Shown piece by piece: positions 17,137-24,271 of a DNA stretch of 64,000 bases. The position numbers and the translations under genes are program-made. The stretch is from Saliterribacillus persicus (GTDB lineage Bacteria; Bacillota; Bacilli; Bacillales; Amphibacillaceae): NCBI RefSeq assembly GCF_003337485.1, contig NZ_QPJJ01000006.1, forward strand, positions 1-64,000, written 5' to 3'. The notes under the pieces were generated by a model. The model did no database searches. It worked only from the letters and a program-made list of their open reading frames with translations, and had not been told where the DNA came from. Each line of letters begins with the position of its first letter. Position 1 is the first letter of the stretch.

Positions 17137-17991
17137 CTACCTTTCATTCACTTCAATAATTTCAATTTCCTTAAATTTTTGTTCAATTTCGTTTACGTAA
17201 TAACTAATATCTCTTTCATCTCTGATTTTTATTTTTAATTTGATATTATTGTTTATCGTTAATGCTATACCTAAATTATATATTTTAGCAATTTCCTTAA
17301 CCAAAGTCTTAATGTCAACGTCAGGCTCTATTAATTTAATCTTAATTTCATATTCATTTTGAGAATATCCAGTCCAATCTTTGTAATACTTTAAATTATT
17401 TTCATTGTTATATTTCTTTTCAGAATTCACGATAGACATTATAGTACTTTCTAATTCATCCATTCTTTTTAAGATGTCATATTTTTCAGGATCCTTCTCT
17501 TTCACATCTTTCAAAACTGATAGCTCTTCAGTAGCTCTATATATTGGATTATCAGGTTCTTCATCTTTCATTGCTCCTACAACCATATTCCTAAAATCTT
17601 CTTTTTTCTCCACAACACCTAACATGTCATTTCTGTAGAATATAGTCCTCTCTTCTACAATATCAAAAGGTAATTTCGTTCCCATTTCACATAATTGAAC
17701 AATAGGTTTTCTTGTAGCATGACGGATAGCTACTTCATACATTACGTTTGGATTTAAAGCTGTTAAGTTTGCTACAACGAGATCATCTGTTAAAATTCTG
17801 CTAATTAATGATTTAGTAATAGAACCAGAATTATACATTCTATGAGCAACATCTACTTCAAATCCTTCATCTTTTAAAACTGGAATAATTAAAGAATCAA
17901 TTAAACCCTCTGCAGCTCTTCTAATATCTGAATTATCTGATCCTATAGGTGTAATTATAAAACATTTCTTTTTCTTTATACTCTCAGTCAT
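17137..17991 (-). CDS. Nucleoside 2-deoxyribosyltransferase/TIR-like fold protein, candidate prophage defence effector
   Basis: A 284-residue intact protein. Residues 8-120 form a Rossmann-like domain, with CFIITPIGSDNSDIRR at the first strand and loop, and DDLVVANLTALNPNVMYEVA (residues 69-88) carrying the NPNVxYE motif typical of NDT-like and TIR-like nucleotide-cleaving families; Glu86 is the likely catalytic acid. A helical linker (about 150-200) joins a C-terminal alpha/beta domain (about 205-284) that I do not recognise. Related proteins occur in bacterial defence islands as NAD or nucleotide hydrolases. It has its own sigma-H-like promoter and lies in a degraded prophage. A role in phage exclusion is inference; a metabolic nucleosidase is possible. 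Confidence 0.62.
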   Translation of the reverse strand: MTESIKKKKCFIITPIGSDNSDIRRAAEGLIDSLIIPVLKDEGFEVDVAHRMYNSGSITKSLISRILTDDLVVANLTALNPNVMYEVAIRHATRKPIVQLCEMGTKLPFDIVEERTIFYRNDMLGVVEKKEDFRNMVVGAMKDEEPDNPIYRATEELSVLKDVKEKDPEKYDILKRMDELESTIMSIVNSEKKYNNENNLKYYKDWTGYSQNEYEIKIKLIEPDVDIKTLVKEIAKIYNLGIALTINNNIKLKIKIRDERDISYYVNEIEQKFKEIEIIEVNER

Positions 17992-18020
17992 ATTTTCCTC
18001 CCTCCATGCCTAATTACTAA

Positions 18021-18047
18021 ATTCGACAAAAAGAAGCAGATCCCTGC
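18021..18047 (-). promoter_or_regulatory. Sigma-H-type promoter element B (with Spo0A box)
   Basis: On the minus strand GCAGGGATC, an 11-nt spacer and GTCGAAT. The -35 differs from consensus at two positions; the -10 is perfect and overlaps TTTGTCGAA, a full 0A box. It ends 30 nt before the start at 17991. Confidence 0.6.
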
Positions 18048-18054
18048 AATAAAT

Positions 18055-18084
18055 TAAAAAGACACCTCGTTATGAGATGTCTCT
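18055..18084 (-). terminator. Intrinsic terminator of the DUF6414-like gene
   Basis: AAAAAGAGACATCTC pairs with an arm GAGGTGTCTTTTT (one G-U pair), directly after the stop codon at 18090 and just before the next promoter element. Confidence 0.8.
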
Positions 18085-18089
18085 TTTTG

Positions 18090-18902
18090 TTATTCCTGGT
18101 AAATTGCTATTGGTGTTAGTTCTATAACAGGCCCTTTAATTTCGAAGGATTCTTCATCAATATTTTCTACATCAAAAGTTATATCGTCGCTATCACTTAA
18201 TTGTGGTATAAATGTTAGAAGTTGTTTTCTATTAACTTTAAGTTTACCTGGTAATAATTTTATTAAATCAATTTTTTGGTGAGGTTTAAAAATCTTTTTG
18301 ATTTTAGCCAGAATGATGAATTCTCCTTCTAAATCATACCTATCTTCAACAAAACCATCAGTATCTAAAGATGTGAAGAACTTATAATCTTCATTACTGT
18401 CTATATATGGATGGATAATCACTGTTGCTTTTTTAAACTTTAACAATGATGAAGCTAGGTCTATATCTTCTTTGTTTGTAGAATCTTCAAAAAAACCTTT
18501 ATATTGGTCTACCATATCCATCATGCTAGACAATACGAGTTCAGCTGGTGATTGATTAAATTCTCCGGAGAGTTCTATAAATTCCCCAGATTTTAATTGA
18601 TCCCAAATCTCCTCATCAAACCCAATTAATTTCTGAATCATATCCTTATCATCTAAAATTGTATACAAATCTTTAAATAAAGCAGAATCAGATTTACTAA
18701 CAGTGCCTTCAACTTGGTGATTGTTTTCAGAACCTTTGCGATATTTTGCTAGAACTTTCTCAGCATTTCCTCCTACTTCAAGATTTTTAGTTTGTCCATT
18801 GCTTTGAGTAATGTTATATTCTGTCATTAAATCTTCAACAAGCATTTCTAAAAATTGCTTTGTTCTTTTTCCATCTTGCCAGTAAATAGTAGGTAAAAAC
18901 AT
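18090..18902 (-). CDS. DUF6414-like prophage cargo protein
   Basis: A 270-residue soluble protein, intact. It begins MFLPTIYWQDGKRTKQFLEM. A central region contains DKDMIQKLIGFDEEIWDQLK and SGEFIELSGEFNQSPAELVL, and a long C-terminal half ends GPVIELTPIAIYQE. The layout of a short N-terminal segment, a helical middle followed by a small beta barrel-like stretch, and an alpha/beta end resembles proteins annotated DUF6414, whose role is unknown. AAGGAGG precedes the ATG at 18902; a longer frame to 19016 has no ribosome site. It carries its own sigma-H-like promoter and a strong terminator. A partnership with the adjacent NDT/TIR-like gene is possible but unproven. Confidence 0.55.
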   Translation of the reverse strand: MFLPTIYWQDGKRTKQFLEMLVEDLMTEYNITQSNGQTKNLEVGGNAEKVLAKYRKGSENNHQVEGTVSKSDSALFKDLYTILDDKDMIQKLIGFDEEIWDQLKSGEFIELSGEFNQSPAELVLSSMMDMVDQYKGFFEDSTNKEDIDLASSLLKFKKATVIIHPYIDSNEDYKFFTSLDTDGFVEDRYDLEGEFIILAKIKKIFKPHQKIDLIKLLPGKLKVNRKQLLTFIPQLSDSDDITFDVENIDEESFEIKGPVIELTPIAIYQE

Positions 18903-18926
18903 TTTATCATCCTCCTTTTCAAAAAT

Positions 18927-18953
18927 ATTCGACAAAAAGAAGGGAATTCCTGC
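18927..18953 (-). promoter_or_regulatory. Sigma-H-type promoter element A (with Spo0A box)
   Basis: On the minus strand GCAGGAATT, an 11-nt spacer and GTCGAAT match RnAGGAWWW-N11/12-RnnGAAT exactly. TTTGTCGAA, a full 0A box, overlaps the -10. It ends 25 nt before the start at 18902. Confidence 0.65.
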
Positions 18954-18954
18954 A

Positions 18955-19113
18955 TTATGTTCTATTATTCTTAAAAACTCCACCTTTACTACGTTTATAC
19001 GTATCACGATGAACACCCATTAACTCTAACCAATCTTTCTTAATCATAGGCTTGTCTCTGATTGAATTCAGTTTATTCTTTTGGTCCTTATCCAATCGAT
19101 CAGCTATTTTCAT
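18955..19113 (-). CDS. Small phage protein, 52 residues
   Basis: A short intact ORF reading MKIADRLDKDQKNKLNSIRD, then KPMIKKDWLELMGVHRDTYKR and a basic tail. GAAGGTGGTG lies just before the ATG at 19113. The KDWLELMGVHRDTYKR stretch looks like a small helix-turn-helix or DNA-contacting segment. It was too short for simple ORF lists but has good codon structure. Its 3' end runs into the -35 region of promoter element A, so the downstream promoter was probably inserted with its cargo gene (inference). Confidence 0.55.
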   Translation of the reverse strand: MKIADRLDKDQKNKLNSIRDKPMIKKDWLELMGVHRDTYKRSKGGVFKNNRT

Positions 19114-19219
19114 ATCACCACCTTCTTCCTTTTAAAAAAATAATTAAAAACAATTTTCTAGTTGTTTTCTTTAATGTTTTCTTTAGGAATTTCATTCTAA
19201 TGAAGAAACTCGTTAAGGA

Positions 19220-19305
19220 GTCCGCTAATTAGATGACAGTAGTGTCAACTACATAGATGACAGCACTGTCCGCTAATCCGCTGATAGCAAAAGGTGTCAG
19301 CTAAT
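19220..19305. repeat. Cluster of direct repeats and dyads, probable operator region
   Basis: GTCCGCTAAT occurs at 19220-19229 and 19268-19277, and GTCAGCTAAT at 19296-19305. Between them AGATGACAGTAGTGTC (19231-19246) and AGATGACAGCACTGTC (19255-19270) repeat with a 24-bp period, each containing a TGACA/TGTC dyad. Even spacing by about two helical turns suggests a multimeric regulator. Confidence 0.55.
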
Positions 19306-19332
19306 TATAGTACAAACAAGTATTTGCATAAT

Positions 19333-19365
19333 AAAAAGCCGATCAAGCATGTGCTCAATCGACTT
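19333..19365 (-). terminator. Terminator of the ArpU-like gene
   Basis: AAGTCGATTGAGCA pairs with TGCTTGATCGGCTT (G-U pairs included) across a short loop and is followed by TTTTATT on the minus strand. Confidence 0.75.
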
Positions 19366-19440
19366 TGTCAGATTTCTATGTTCCTACTATAAAACAGAAT
19401 TTCAATAGATTCTATAATATTTTTACAACGTGAATTAATG

Positions 19441-19833
19441 TTAATTAAAATTATAAGCAAAATCTATCCGTTTCATAATTTCAGTATGTTTGTTATAGAT
19501 ATAATTAGGACATTTCCCTAGATCACCTGCCATATCAATTAGTTTTTTTCCTTCAACATATTTTCTGTAAATGATTTGATGATCAAGTCCTTTAAATTTA
19601 CTAATTAATCGTCTGGAGTCATACAAGTCATTCATCTTATGAGCTAACTCATATTCAATATTAAAAATAGTCTCTTCTAAATAAGTAGCTTTTGATTTTT
19701 CACTTAATTTAACATCTACTAGATCTCCGCTTATCCATCTTCCTAGTTCTCTTCTATTCCGTGAAAGTTCAAATTCTAAGTACATTACTTCTTGTTCAAT
19801 TTCTTGATAATCTTGTAACCATTCATACAACAT
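19441..19833 (-). CDS. Phage late-gene regulator, ArpU/sigma-region-4-like
   Basis: A 130-residue protein with an N-terminal coiled coil (about residues 1-80, MLYEWLQDYQEIEQEVMYLE) and a C-terminal helix-turn-helix like sigma-factor region 4: GLDHQIIYRKYVEGKKLIDM, then CPNYIYNKHTEIMKRI. This is the architecture of ArpU/RinA-type regulators of phage late transcription, usually just before the terminase block as here. It appears intact. An ATG at 19833 or GTG at 19839 could start it; GAGGCGGG fits the ATG. The repeat cluster at 19220-19305 downstream is a plausible binding site (inference). Confidence 0.65.
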   Translation of the reverse strand: MLYEWLQDYQEIEQEVMYLEFELSRNRRELGRWISGDLVDVKLSEKSKATYLEETIFNIEYELAHKMNDLYDSRRLISKFKGLDHQIIYRKYVEGKKLIDMAGDLGKCPNYIYNKHTEIMKRIDFAYNFN

Positions 19834-19856
19834 GCTCACCCGCCTCTGCTTTAGCT

Positions 19857-19886
19857 TAAAGAAGAAAGCCCCGCTATGACAGGGCT
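19857..19886 (-). terminator. Terminator after the 19894-20121 gene
   Basis: AGCCCTG and CGGGGCT pair around TCATAG, followed by TTCTTCTTT on the minus strand. Confidence 0.6.
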
Positions 19887-19893
19887 ATAATAT

Positions 19894-20121
19894 TTACGTA
19901 TCTAGTAAGTCATCATAATCAAAATTAACTTCATTTGGTTCTCCTGCAGGCAAATCTTCGGTACTCATTTGCCCTTCTACTGTTGCGGTACCATTAAGAT
20001 TAACAATGTATTCAACACTTTCATGTATTTTTTCAAATTCTTCAATCGTCATTTGTGATTGCTCAAAGAACAATACACTACTTCTACCAGCGAATTCATA
20101 TAACTTTAATATTTTACCCAT
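19894..20121 (-). CDS. Small acidic phage protein
   Basis: A 75-residue protein, MGKILKLYEFAGRSSVLFFE followed by QSQMTIEEFEKIHESVEYIV and an acidic tail ending FDYDDLLDT. It is not recognised. The start at 20121 has AAAGGTG upstream and overlaps the stop of the preceding gene (ATGGGTAA), indicating translational coupling. The longer frame to 20211 merely overlaps that gene. It is intact in a region where core phage genes are broken. Confidence 0.5.
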   Translation of the reverse strand: MGKILKLYEFAGRSSVLFFEQSQMTIEEFEKIHESVEYIVNLNGTATVEGQMSTEDLPAGEPNEVNFDYDDLLDT

Positions 20122-20365
20122 CACTATCACCTTTGACATTGCATTTAAGTACAGTCTTTTTACTATCACGTTGAATGGACTTGAATTCAGCAAGGTAATT
20201 TTCAACTCCACTTTCTTTAACTCCTAAAGTAGCAATATCACCTGCCATGTTTACTAATTCATCAGAATGATCTAGTTCATCACCCTGCACATGAAATTCC
20301 AATACTTCTTTTTTATCGACCTTCTTAATCTTTTTAAACAATACACTTAATTCTACTTTTGACAT
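20114..20365 (-). CDS. Small phage protein, 83 residues
   Basis: An intact charged protein, MSKVELSVLFKKIKKVDKKE, then HVQGDELDHSDELVNMAGDI and a C-terminus ending KCNVKGDSDG. AAGGTTTG lies about 10 nt before the ATG at 20365. It is coupled to the following gene by an 8-nt overlap. Similar small beta-alpha proteins are common between resolvase and late-regulator genes in Bacillus phages; I recognise no domain. Confidence 0.5.
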   Translation of the reverse strand: MSKVELSVLFKKIKKVDKKEVLEFHVQGDELDHSDELVNMAGDIATLGVKESGVENYLAEFKSIQRDSKKTVLKCNVKGDSDG

Positions 20366-20490
20366 AACAATCAAACCTTCTAATATTTATATGGTATTTT
20401 TAAACACTCTGACATTTTGCAAGTGCGGTTCCTTTATATCTATCAAATGGAAAACCTCTGAGAATGGCTTAATTAAACATTTAAATTACG

Positions 20491-21014
20491 CTAGTTTTCT
20501 TTTGTTAAAACATCAACTTGGTAAGAACATTGAACATTTCCTTTTTTAGCAGATAACGCAATTTGTGACATTATATAAGCATCAACTACGTTGTCACTCG
20601 GATGTTCAAAGCCGAAATGATCTTTAACTGCTGCCATTACTGTTAATTTCTTTTCTTTACCTTTTAACCTTCTCTTATTACTTGGTTCACCTATCCATCA
20701 TGTTTCATTGACATATTTTTTAACGGCATTAGGAGCAACCTCGTAATATTTCAATCCTCTTCTGAAGAGTTCATTCTTAATACCGTGATACAGGCCACCG
20801 GCAAACATTGCCTTTTGTGTATCAAATGCAAAACCTTCAACACAGATAATGTCATCTTTTTAATATGCTGCATAATATCAAAAATTAATGTTATCATTCG
20901 TTTTGGATCCTTATCACCAATTCCGGTTAATTCTTTTGCTTTTAATACTTGTACGCTTTCATCTAGTGCGACAAATTCTGTTTTACTTGCTGGATCTACT
21001 CCTATGAATCTCAT
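20491..21014 (-). pseudogene. Phage RuvC-like Holliday-junction resolvase, broken
   Basis: The start encodes MRFIGVDPASKTEFVALDES, where GVDPASK carries the first catalytic Asp of the RNase H-like fold. After about 60 codons a frameshift moves the gene to GFAFDTQKAMFAGGLYHGIK and LFRRGLKYYEVAPNAVKKYV. A TGA follows NET, and the same frame ends HPSDNVVDAYIMSQIAL with the last catalytic Asp. So one frameshift and one stop inactivate a gene with all active-site parts still visible. These enzymes resolve branched DNA during phage replication. Confidence 0.75.
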
Positions 21015-21095
21015 TCAAAATCATCTTCTTTCTATTTGTTAAATAAAGTTAATAATGTTATTATATCCCTAATGTATAGGAGGTGAATTTTAGCG

Positions 21096-21278
21096 ATGAC
21101 CTCATTGAATGTTTTTGGTATTTTTATTACTCTAATTCCAATAATTTTATCAATCGCTGCCATTATTTTTGTTGTTTGGTTTGCCTTAACATTGATAAAG
21201 ATATTAAAAGAAAAAAATAGAATTTTATCTGAAATATCTCACGAGGTAAAAAAGAACAATCATCACGATAAATTGTAA
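21096..21278 (+). CDS. Small membrane protein on the plus strand
   Basis: A 60-residue protein, MTSLNVFGIFITLIPIILSI and further hydrophobic residues, with one long or two short membrane helices (about residues 5-38) and a charged tail, KEKNRILSEISHEVKKNN. AGGAGGTGA lies about 10 nt before the ATG. It is followed by its own terminator and faces against the prophage genes, sitting between the resolvase and helicase relics. Such small membrane proteins are common in Bacillaceae, with unknown roles. The strong ribosome site and terminator argue that it is a real gene. Confidence 0.6.
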   Translation: MTSLNVFGIFITLIPIILSIAAIIFVVWFALTLIKILKEKNRILSEISHEVKKNNHHDKL

Positions 21279-21302
21279 GGCTGCTTTTGCGGTCTTTTTT
21301 CT
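21278..21302 (+). terminator. Terminator of the plus-strand small membrane gene
   Basis: AAGGCTGC, TTTT loop, GCGGTCTT (two G-U pairs) then TTTTCTTC, overlapping the stop codon. Confidence 0.6.
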
Positions 21303-21307
21303 TCAAA

Positions 21308-21855
21308 TCAATCTACCTCTTCAAAATGCTGTTTCCATCCTCTAAAAAGTATTCTAAATTCATTAATGCCAACATCACGACCTTTAGCAATAAATTGTTG
21401 AATAACTTTTCCTTGTTGTTCTCTGCCGTTTGGCTCGTGCCAAAGGAATTCTACAACATCTGCATCTTGCTCAATGGATGCTGATTCTTTTAAACTAGCT
21501 AAAGTTGGTTTTTGTGCTTGCTTTTCATTATCACGATTCATTTTGATAGAGCATCATGAAGCAACAATGCATTTCACGAGGAATATTCTTTGCAGCTGTT
21601 GTCACTTTTCCAATTGATTCTGCCCTTGTTTCTCCTTTCGATCTAGGAATTTTCATGATCTGCAAGTAATCAACAGCAACCATTGAAAGATCACCATATT
21701 TTCTTTTAAAGCTTTTTACAGGCGACTTAACTTGATCAATGGTAATTCCGAAACTATCTTGAATAAAAACTGGAAGCTGTTCTAAACGTTTGTATGCTTC
21801 TTCAATATCAGCGTATTGACCAGGATTAAGTTCTTTATTCTTTACACGGTTATAG
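21308..21855 (-). pseudogene. Phage replicative helicase (DnaB family), C-terminal remnant
   Basis: Codons on the minus strand encode GQYADIEEAYKRLEQLPVFI and SMVAVDYLQIMKIPRSKGET, the latter the Walker B region of DnaB helicases. After a frameshift near 21542 the fragment continues MNRDNEKQAQKPTLASLKES, ASIEQDADVVEFLW and FIAKGRDVGINEF, the classical C-terminal DnaB motifs. The N-terminal half with Walker A is missing. The remnant marks the phage replication module. Confidence 0.8.
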
Positions 21856-22099
21856 GGATCCCTGATAAATTAGAGATAATTCGACCTTTTAATTGGTTCT
21901 CATTCATAACGATTCAAGAAGGTACAGAACAATATGGAATACCTCAACAACTTCTTAATAAAAATTTTCACACTTAAAACAGAACAAACATACTTGTTTT
22001 AACTATATTTATCATCATGATCTTAACTTAGTTTTCTGTCGTGAAGAGATGGTTATATCATTGCAAAATCAAGTTTATTTAATGCGTTCTGACGCATTT

Positions 22100-22317
22100 T
22101 AAAGCAAGCAAATATAAGTTCTCTCCCCATCCATTCCCTACGTCACAAGCATGCTGTTTTACTTTTAAAAGCTGGAAACGACATGAAGTTCATTCAAGAA
22201 AGATTAGGTCACGGCAGTTATCAAATTACCGCAGATGTCTATTCTCATATTTCTATAAGATTGAACAAGGATCCAATTGATAAATATGAATCACACTTTA
22301 ATGAAATTAACAAATAA
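22100..22317 (+). pseudogene. Tyrosine integrase, C-terminal fragment
   Basis: A plus-strand frame encodes IHSLRHKHAVLLLKAGNDMK, then FIQERLGHGSYQITADVYSH and ends HFNEINK. It contains the HxLRH, GH and nucleophile Tyr (DVYSH) motifs of phage integrases, but nothing upstream remains in frame. It lies at the glnA edge of the prophage, opposite to the other phage genes, as expected for an integrase next to its attachment site. Confidence 0.82.
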
Positions 22318-22321
22318 ATTT

Positions 22322-22353
22322 TTTGGGGTGTTTTTGGGGTACACTATGGGGTG
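22322..22353. repeat. Three TGGGGT repeats at the integrase end, possible integrase arm sites
   Basis: TTTGGGGTG (22322-22330), TTTGGGGTA (22333-22341) and TATGGGGTG (22345-22353) follow the integrase stop at 11-12 bp spacing. Repeats of this kind near integrase genes often bind the integrase N-terminal domain. The function here is inference. Confidence 0.4.
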
Positions 22354-22386
22354 CGATAAAACTAGCAATCTTCTAGAGACAAAGAA

Positions 22387-22419
22387 AAACCCTTTGATAC
22401 CAATGGTATCAAAGGGTTT
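22387..22419. terminator. Strong terminator of glnA
   Basis: AAACCCTTTGATACC and GGTATCAAAGGGTTT form a perfect 15-bp stem with a 3-nt loop, followed by TTCTTTG on the minus strand. It also isolates glnA from the prophage. Confidence 0.9.
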
Positions 22420-22426
22420 GATGATA

Positions 22427-23758
22427 TTAATATGCTTGGATATATTGTTCTCTTTCCCATGGGTGTACTTGTGTACGGAACATATCCCACTCAATTTCTT
22501 TTGATTCAATAAAGTGTTCGAATAAGTGCTCACCTAATGAATTTACAACTATTTCGTCACGAGATAATTGTTGTAGAGCGTCAAACAATGTAGCAGGTAA
22601 ATCTTGAATACCGCTAGCTTCTCTTTCTTCTTTGTCCATAACATAAATATTACGATCTACTGCTTTAGGTGCATCAAGGTTATTCTCAATACCATCTAAA
22701 CCAGATGCTAGTAATACAGCTAATGCTAGATATGGATTTGCAGCTGGATCCACACTACGTACTTCAACACGAGTACTTAAACCACGTGAAGCTGGTACAC
22801 GGATTAGTGGACTTCTGTTAGAACCTGACCAAGCAACATAACATGGCGCTTCATAACCAGGAACTAAACGCTTATAAGAATTTACAGTAGGGTTTGTAAC
22901 TGCTGTAAAAGCTAATGCGTGCTTAAGTATTCCAGCAATAAATTGATATGCAGTTTTGCTTAATTCTAATGGACCATTTTCATCTAAGAATGTATTTGTT
23001 TTGCCTTTAAATAAAGACATATTACAGTGCATACCAGAACCATTCACACCAAATAGTGGCTTAGGCATAAATGTAGCATGTAAACCGTGCTTACGAGCAA
23101 TAGTTTTTACTACTAATTTAAAAGTTTGAATATCATCCGCGTGTTTAATTGCATCTGAATATTTAAAATCAATTTCATGCTGACCAGGTGCTACTTCGTG
23201 GTGAGAAGCTTCAATTTCAAATCCCATTTCTTCTAATTCAAGTACGATGTCACGACGGCAATTTTCACCTAAATCAGTAGGCGCTAAGTCGAAATATCCA
23301 CCCTTATCATTTAACTCTAATGAAGGATCACCTTTTTCATCTAATTTGAAAAGGAAAAATTCAGGCTCAGTACCGATATTGAAAGCTGTGAAGCCCATTT
23401 CTTCTGCTTTTTTAAGATTTCTTTTTAAGTTATAACGAGGGCAACCTTCAAATGGTGTACCATCAGTATTGTAAATGTCACAAATAAAACGTGCAACTTT
23501 ACCTTTTTCTGAAGTCCAAGGGAATACTACAAATGTATCAAGGTCTGGATAAAGTTTCATATCAGATTCCTCTATACGTACAAATCCTTCGATGGATGAA
23601 CCATCAAATACCATTTGATTATCCAATGCTTTGTCAATTTGACCTAATGGAATCTCAACATTCTTAATTGTACCTAGTAAATCTGTAAACTGTAAACGAA
23701 TAAATTTTACATTTTCCTCTTTAATCTTTTGCTTAATTTCTTCTTTAGTTAATCCCAT
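22427..23758 (-). CDS. glnA: Glutamine synthetase, type I
   Basis: A 443-residue GlnA that joins ammonia and glutamate to glutamine using ATP; the enzyme is a dodecamer. Landmarks are the N-terminal [16 protein letters not shown] with the latch and metal region, EPEFFLFK, the ATP-binding [18 protein letters not shown], the glutamate-site NRSPLIRVP and the C-terminal [14 protein letters not shown]. No adenylylation insert is seen, as usual in the Firmicute GSI-alpha form, which is feedback-inhibited. In B. subtilis feedback-inhibited GlnA also controls GlnR and TnrA. The gene follows glnR by 23 nt in the glnRA operon. AAGGAG precedes the ATG. Confidence 0.98.
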   Translation of the reverse strand: MGLTKEEIKQKIKEENVKFIRLQFTDLLGTIKNVEIPLGQIDKALDNQMVFDGSSIEGFVRIEESDMKLYPDLDTFVVFPWTSEKGKVARFICDIYNTDGTPFEGCPRYNLKRNLKKAEEMGFTAFNIGTEPEFFLFKLDEKGDPSLELNDKGGYFDLAPTDLGENCRRDIVLELEEMGFEIEASHHEVAPGQHEIDFKYSDAIKHADDIQTFKLVVKTIARKHGLHATFMPKPLFGVNGSGMHCNMSLFKGKTNTFLDENGPLELSKTAYQFIAGILKHALAFTAVTNPTVNSYKRLVPGYEAPCYVAWSGSNRSPLIRVPASRGLSTRVEVRSVDPAANPYLALAVLLASGLDGIENNLDAPKAVDRNIYVMDKEEREASGIQDLPATLFDALQQLSRDEIVVNSLGEHLFEHFIESKEIEWDMFRTQVHPWEREQYIQAY

Positions 23759-23781
23759 GTAATAAACTCTCCTTTTTTATT

Positions 23782-24177
23782 TTAATGGAAGAATCGTGAT
23801 AATTCTCCCTGTCTTAACGAGGTTTTGCCAAAACGACCAGAATCAAATAATTCTTTATGCAGTATCTTACGTAATTCTTTATCAGATAAATCTTCTGATG
23901 TTTTTTCTGCATCTACTTCTTTGGTTATTGGCATTTCTTTCAATGATAATACTTGCTTAATACCTGCTAAATTAATGCCTTTTTCGATTAATTCTTTGAT
24001 TTCTAGTAATCGATCAACATCATTAAAAGAGAATAAACGCTGATTCCCCGTAGTTCTAGCAGGATGAATCAAGTGGTGTTGTTCGTAATACCTAATTTGT
24101 CTAGCAGTTAATCCGGTTAAGGACTTAACAATGCTAATGGAAAATAGTGGCATCGAGCGTCTATCCATATCACTCAC
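23782..24177 (-). CDS. glnR: GlnR nitrogen repressor (MerR family)
   Basis: A 131-residue MerR-type repressor of glnRA and other nitrogen genes. The N-terminal winged helix contains [20 protein letters not shown] then [20 protein letters not shown]. The C-terminal tail ends GELSRFFH, the conserved autoinhibitory and GlnA-contact segment of GlnR. The start is taken as GTG at 24177, with AAAGGGGTG 6 nt upstream and giving [12 protein letters not shown]; the longer ATG frame to 24222 has no ribosome site and would overlap the promoter. A perfect GlnR/TnrA operator lies upstream at 24246-24262. Confidence 0.95.
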   Translation of the reverse strand: MSDMDRRSMPLFSISIVKSLTGLTARQIRYYEQHHLIHPARTTGNQRLFSFNDVDRLLEIKELIEKGINLAGIKQVLSLKEMPITKEVDAEKTSEDLSDKELRKILHKELFDSGRFGKTSLRQGELSRFFH

Positions 24178-24213
24178 TAAATACACCCCTTTCAATTGCT
24201 TATCCATATTTAT

Positions 24214-24241
24214 ATTATACATAATGTAATTTTCTTGTCAA
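24214..24241 (-). promoter_or_regulatory. Sigma-A promoter of glnRA
   Basis: TTGACA (24236-24241), a 16-nt spacer and TATAAT (24214-24219) on the minus strand. A TTACA half-site just after the -35 resembles the second, weaker GlnR site of B. subtilis. Confidence 0.8.
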
Positions 24242-24245
24242 GGCG

Positions 24246-24262
24246 TGTTAGCTTAGTTAACA
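24246..24262. promoter_or_regulatory. GlnR/TnrA operator
   Basis: TGTTAGCTTAGTTAACA fits TGTNA-N7-TNACA perfectly and lies directly upstream of the glnRA -35 box, matching the B. subtilis glnRAo1 position. Confidence 0.85.
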
Positions 24263-24271
24263 TTATTTTTT

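Larger units (their letters stand above)
19114..19440. other. 327-bp non-coding prophage spacer with regulatory-looking repeats
   Basis: No ORF with a ribosome site was found. The stretch holds three direct repeats and two dyads (19220-19305) and a terminator (19333-19365) for the ArpU-like gene. It probably is the promoter region of the leftward late genes. Confidence 0.5.
13190..22320. mobile_element. Decayed prophage between lexA and glnA
   Basis: About 9 kb carries phage genes in canonical order on the minus strand: helicase relic, RuvC-like resolvase relic, small early proteins, ArpU-like regulator, cargo, HNH relic, small terminase relic, a tail scrap, holin relic and amidase relic. 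A tyrosine-integrase tail is on the plus strand at the far end. Large terminase, portal, capsid and most tail genes are gone. No att direct repeat could be identified by eye, so the boundaries are approximate. Confidence 0.85.

Noticed and set aside
19894-20211. Longer start for the 75-residue phage protein at 20211
   Set aside because: The extra 30 residues only read through the upstream gene in another frame, while the start at 20121 has a good ribosome site and coupling overlap.
13166-22426. CRISPR array or retron-like element in the accessory region
   Set aside because: The repeats found are short operator-like words with irregular copies; no regular repeat-spacer structure and no reverse transcriptase or cas gene is present.
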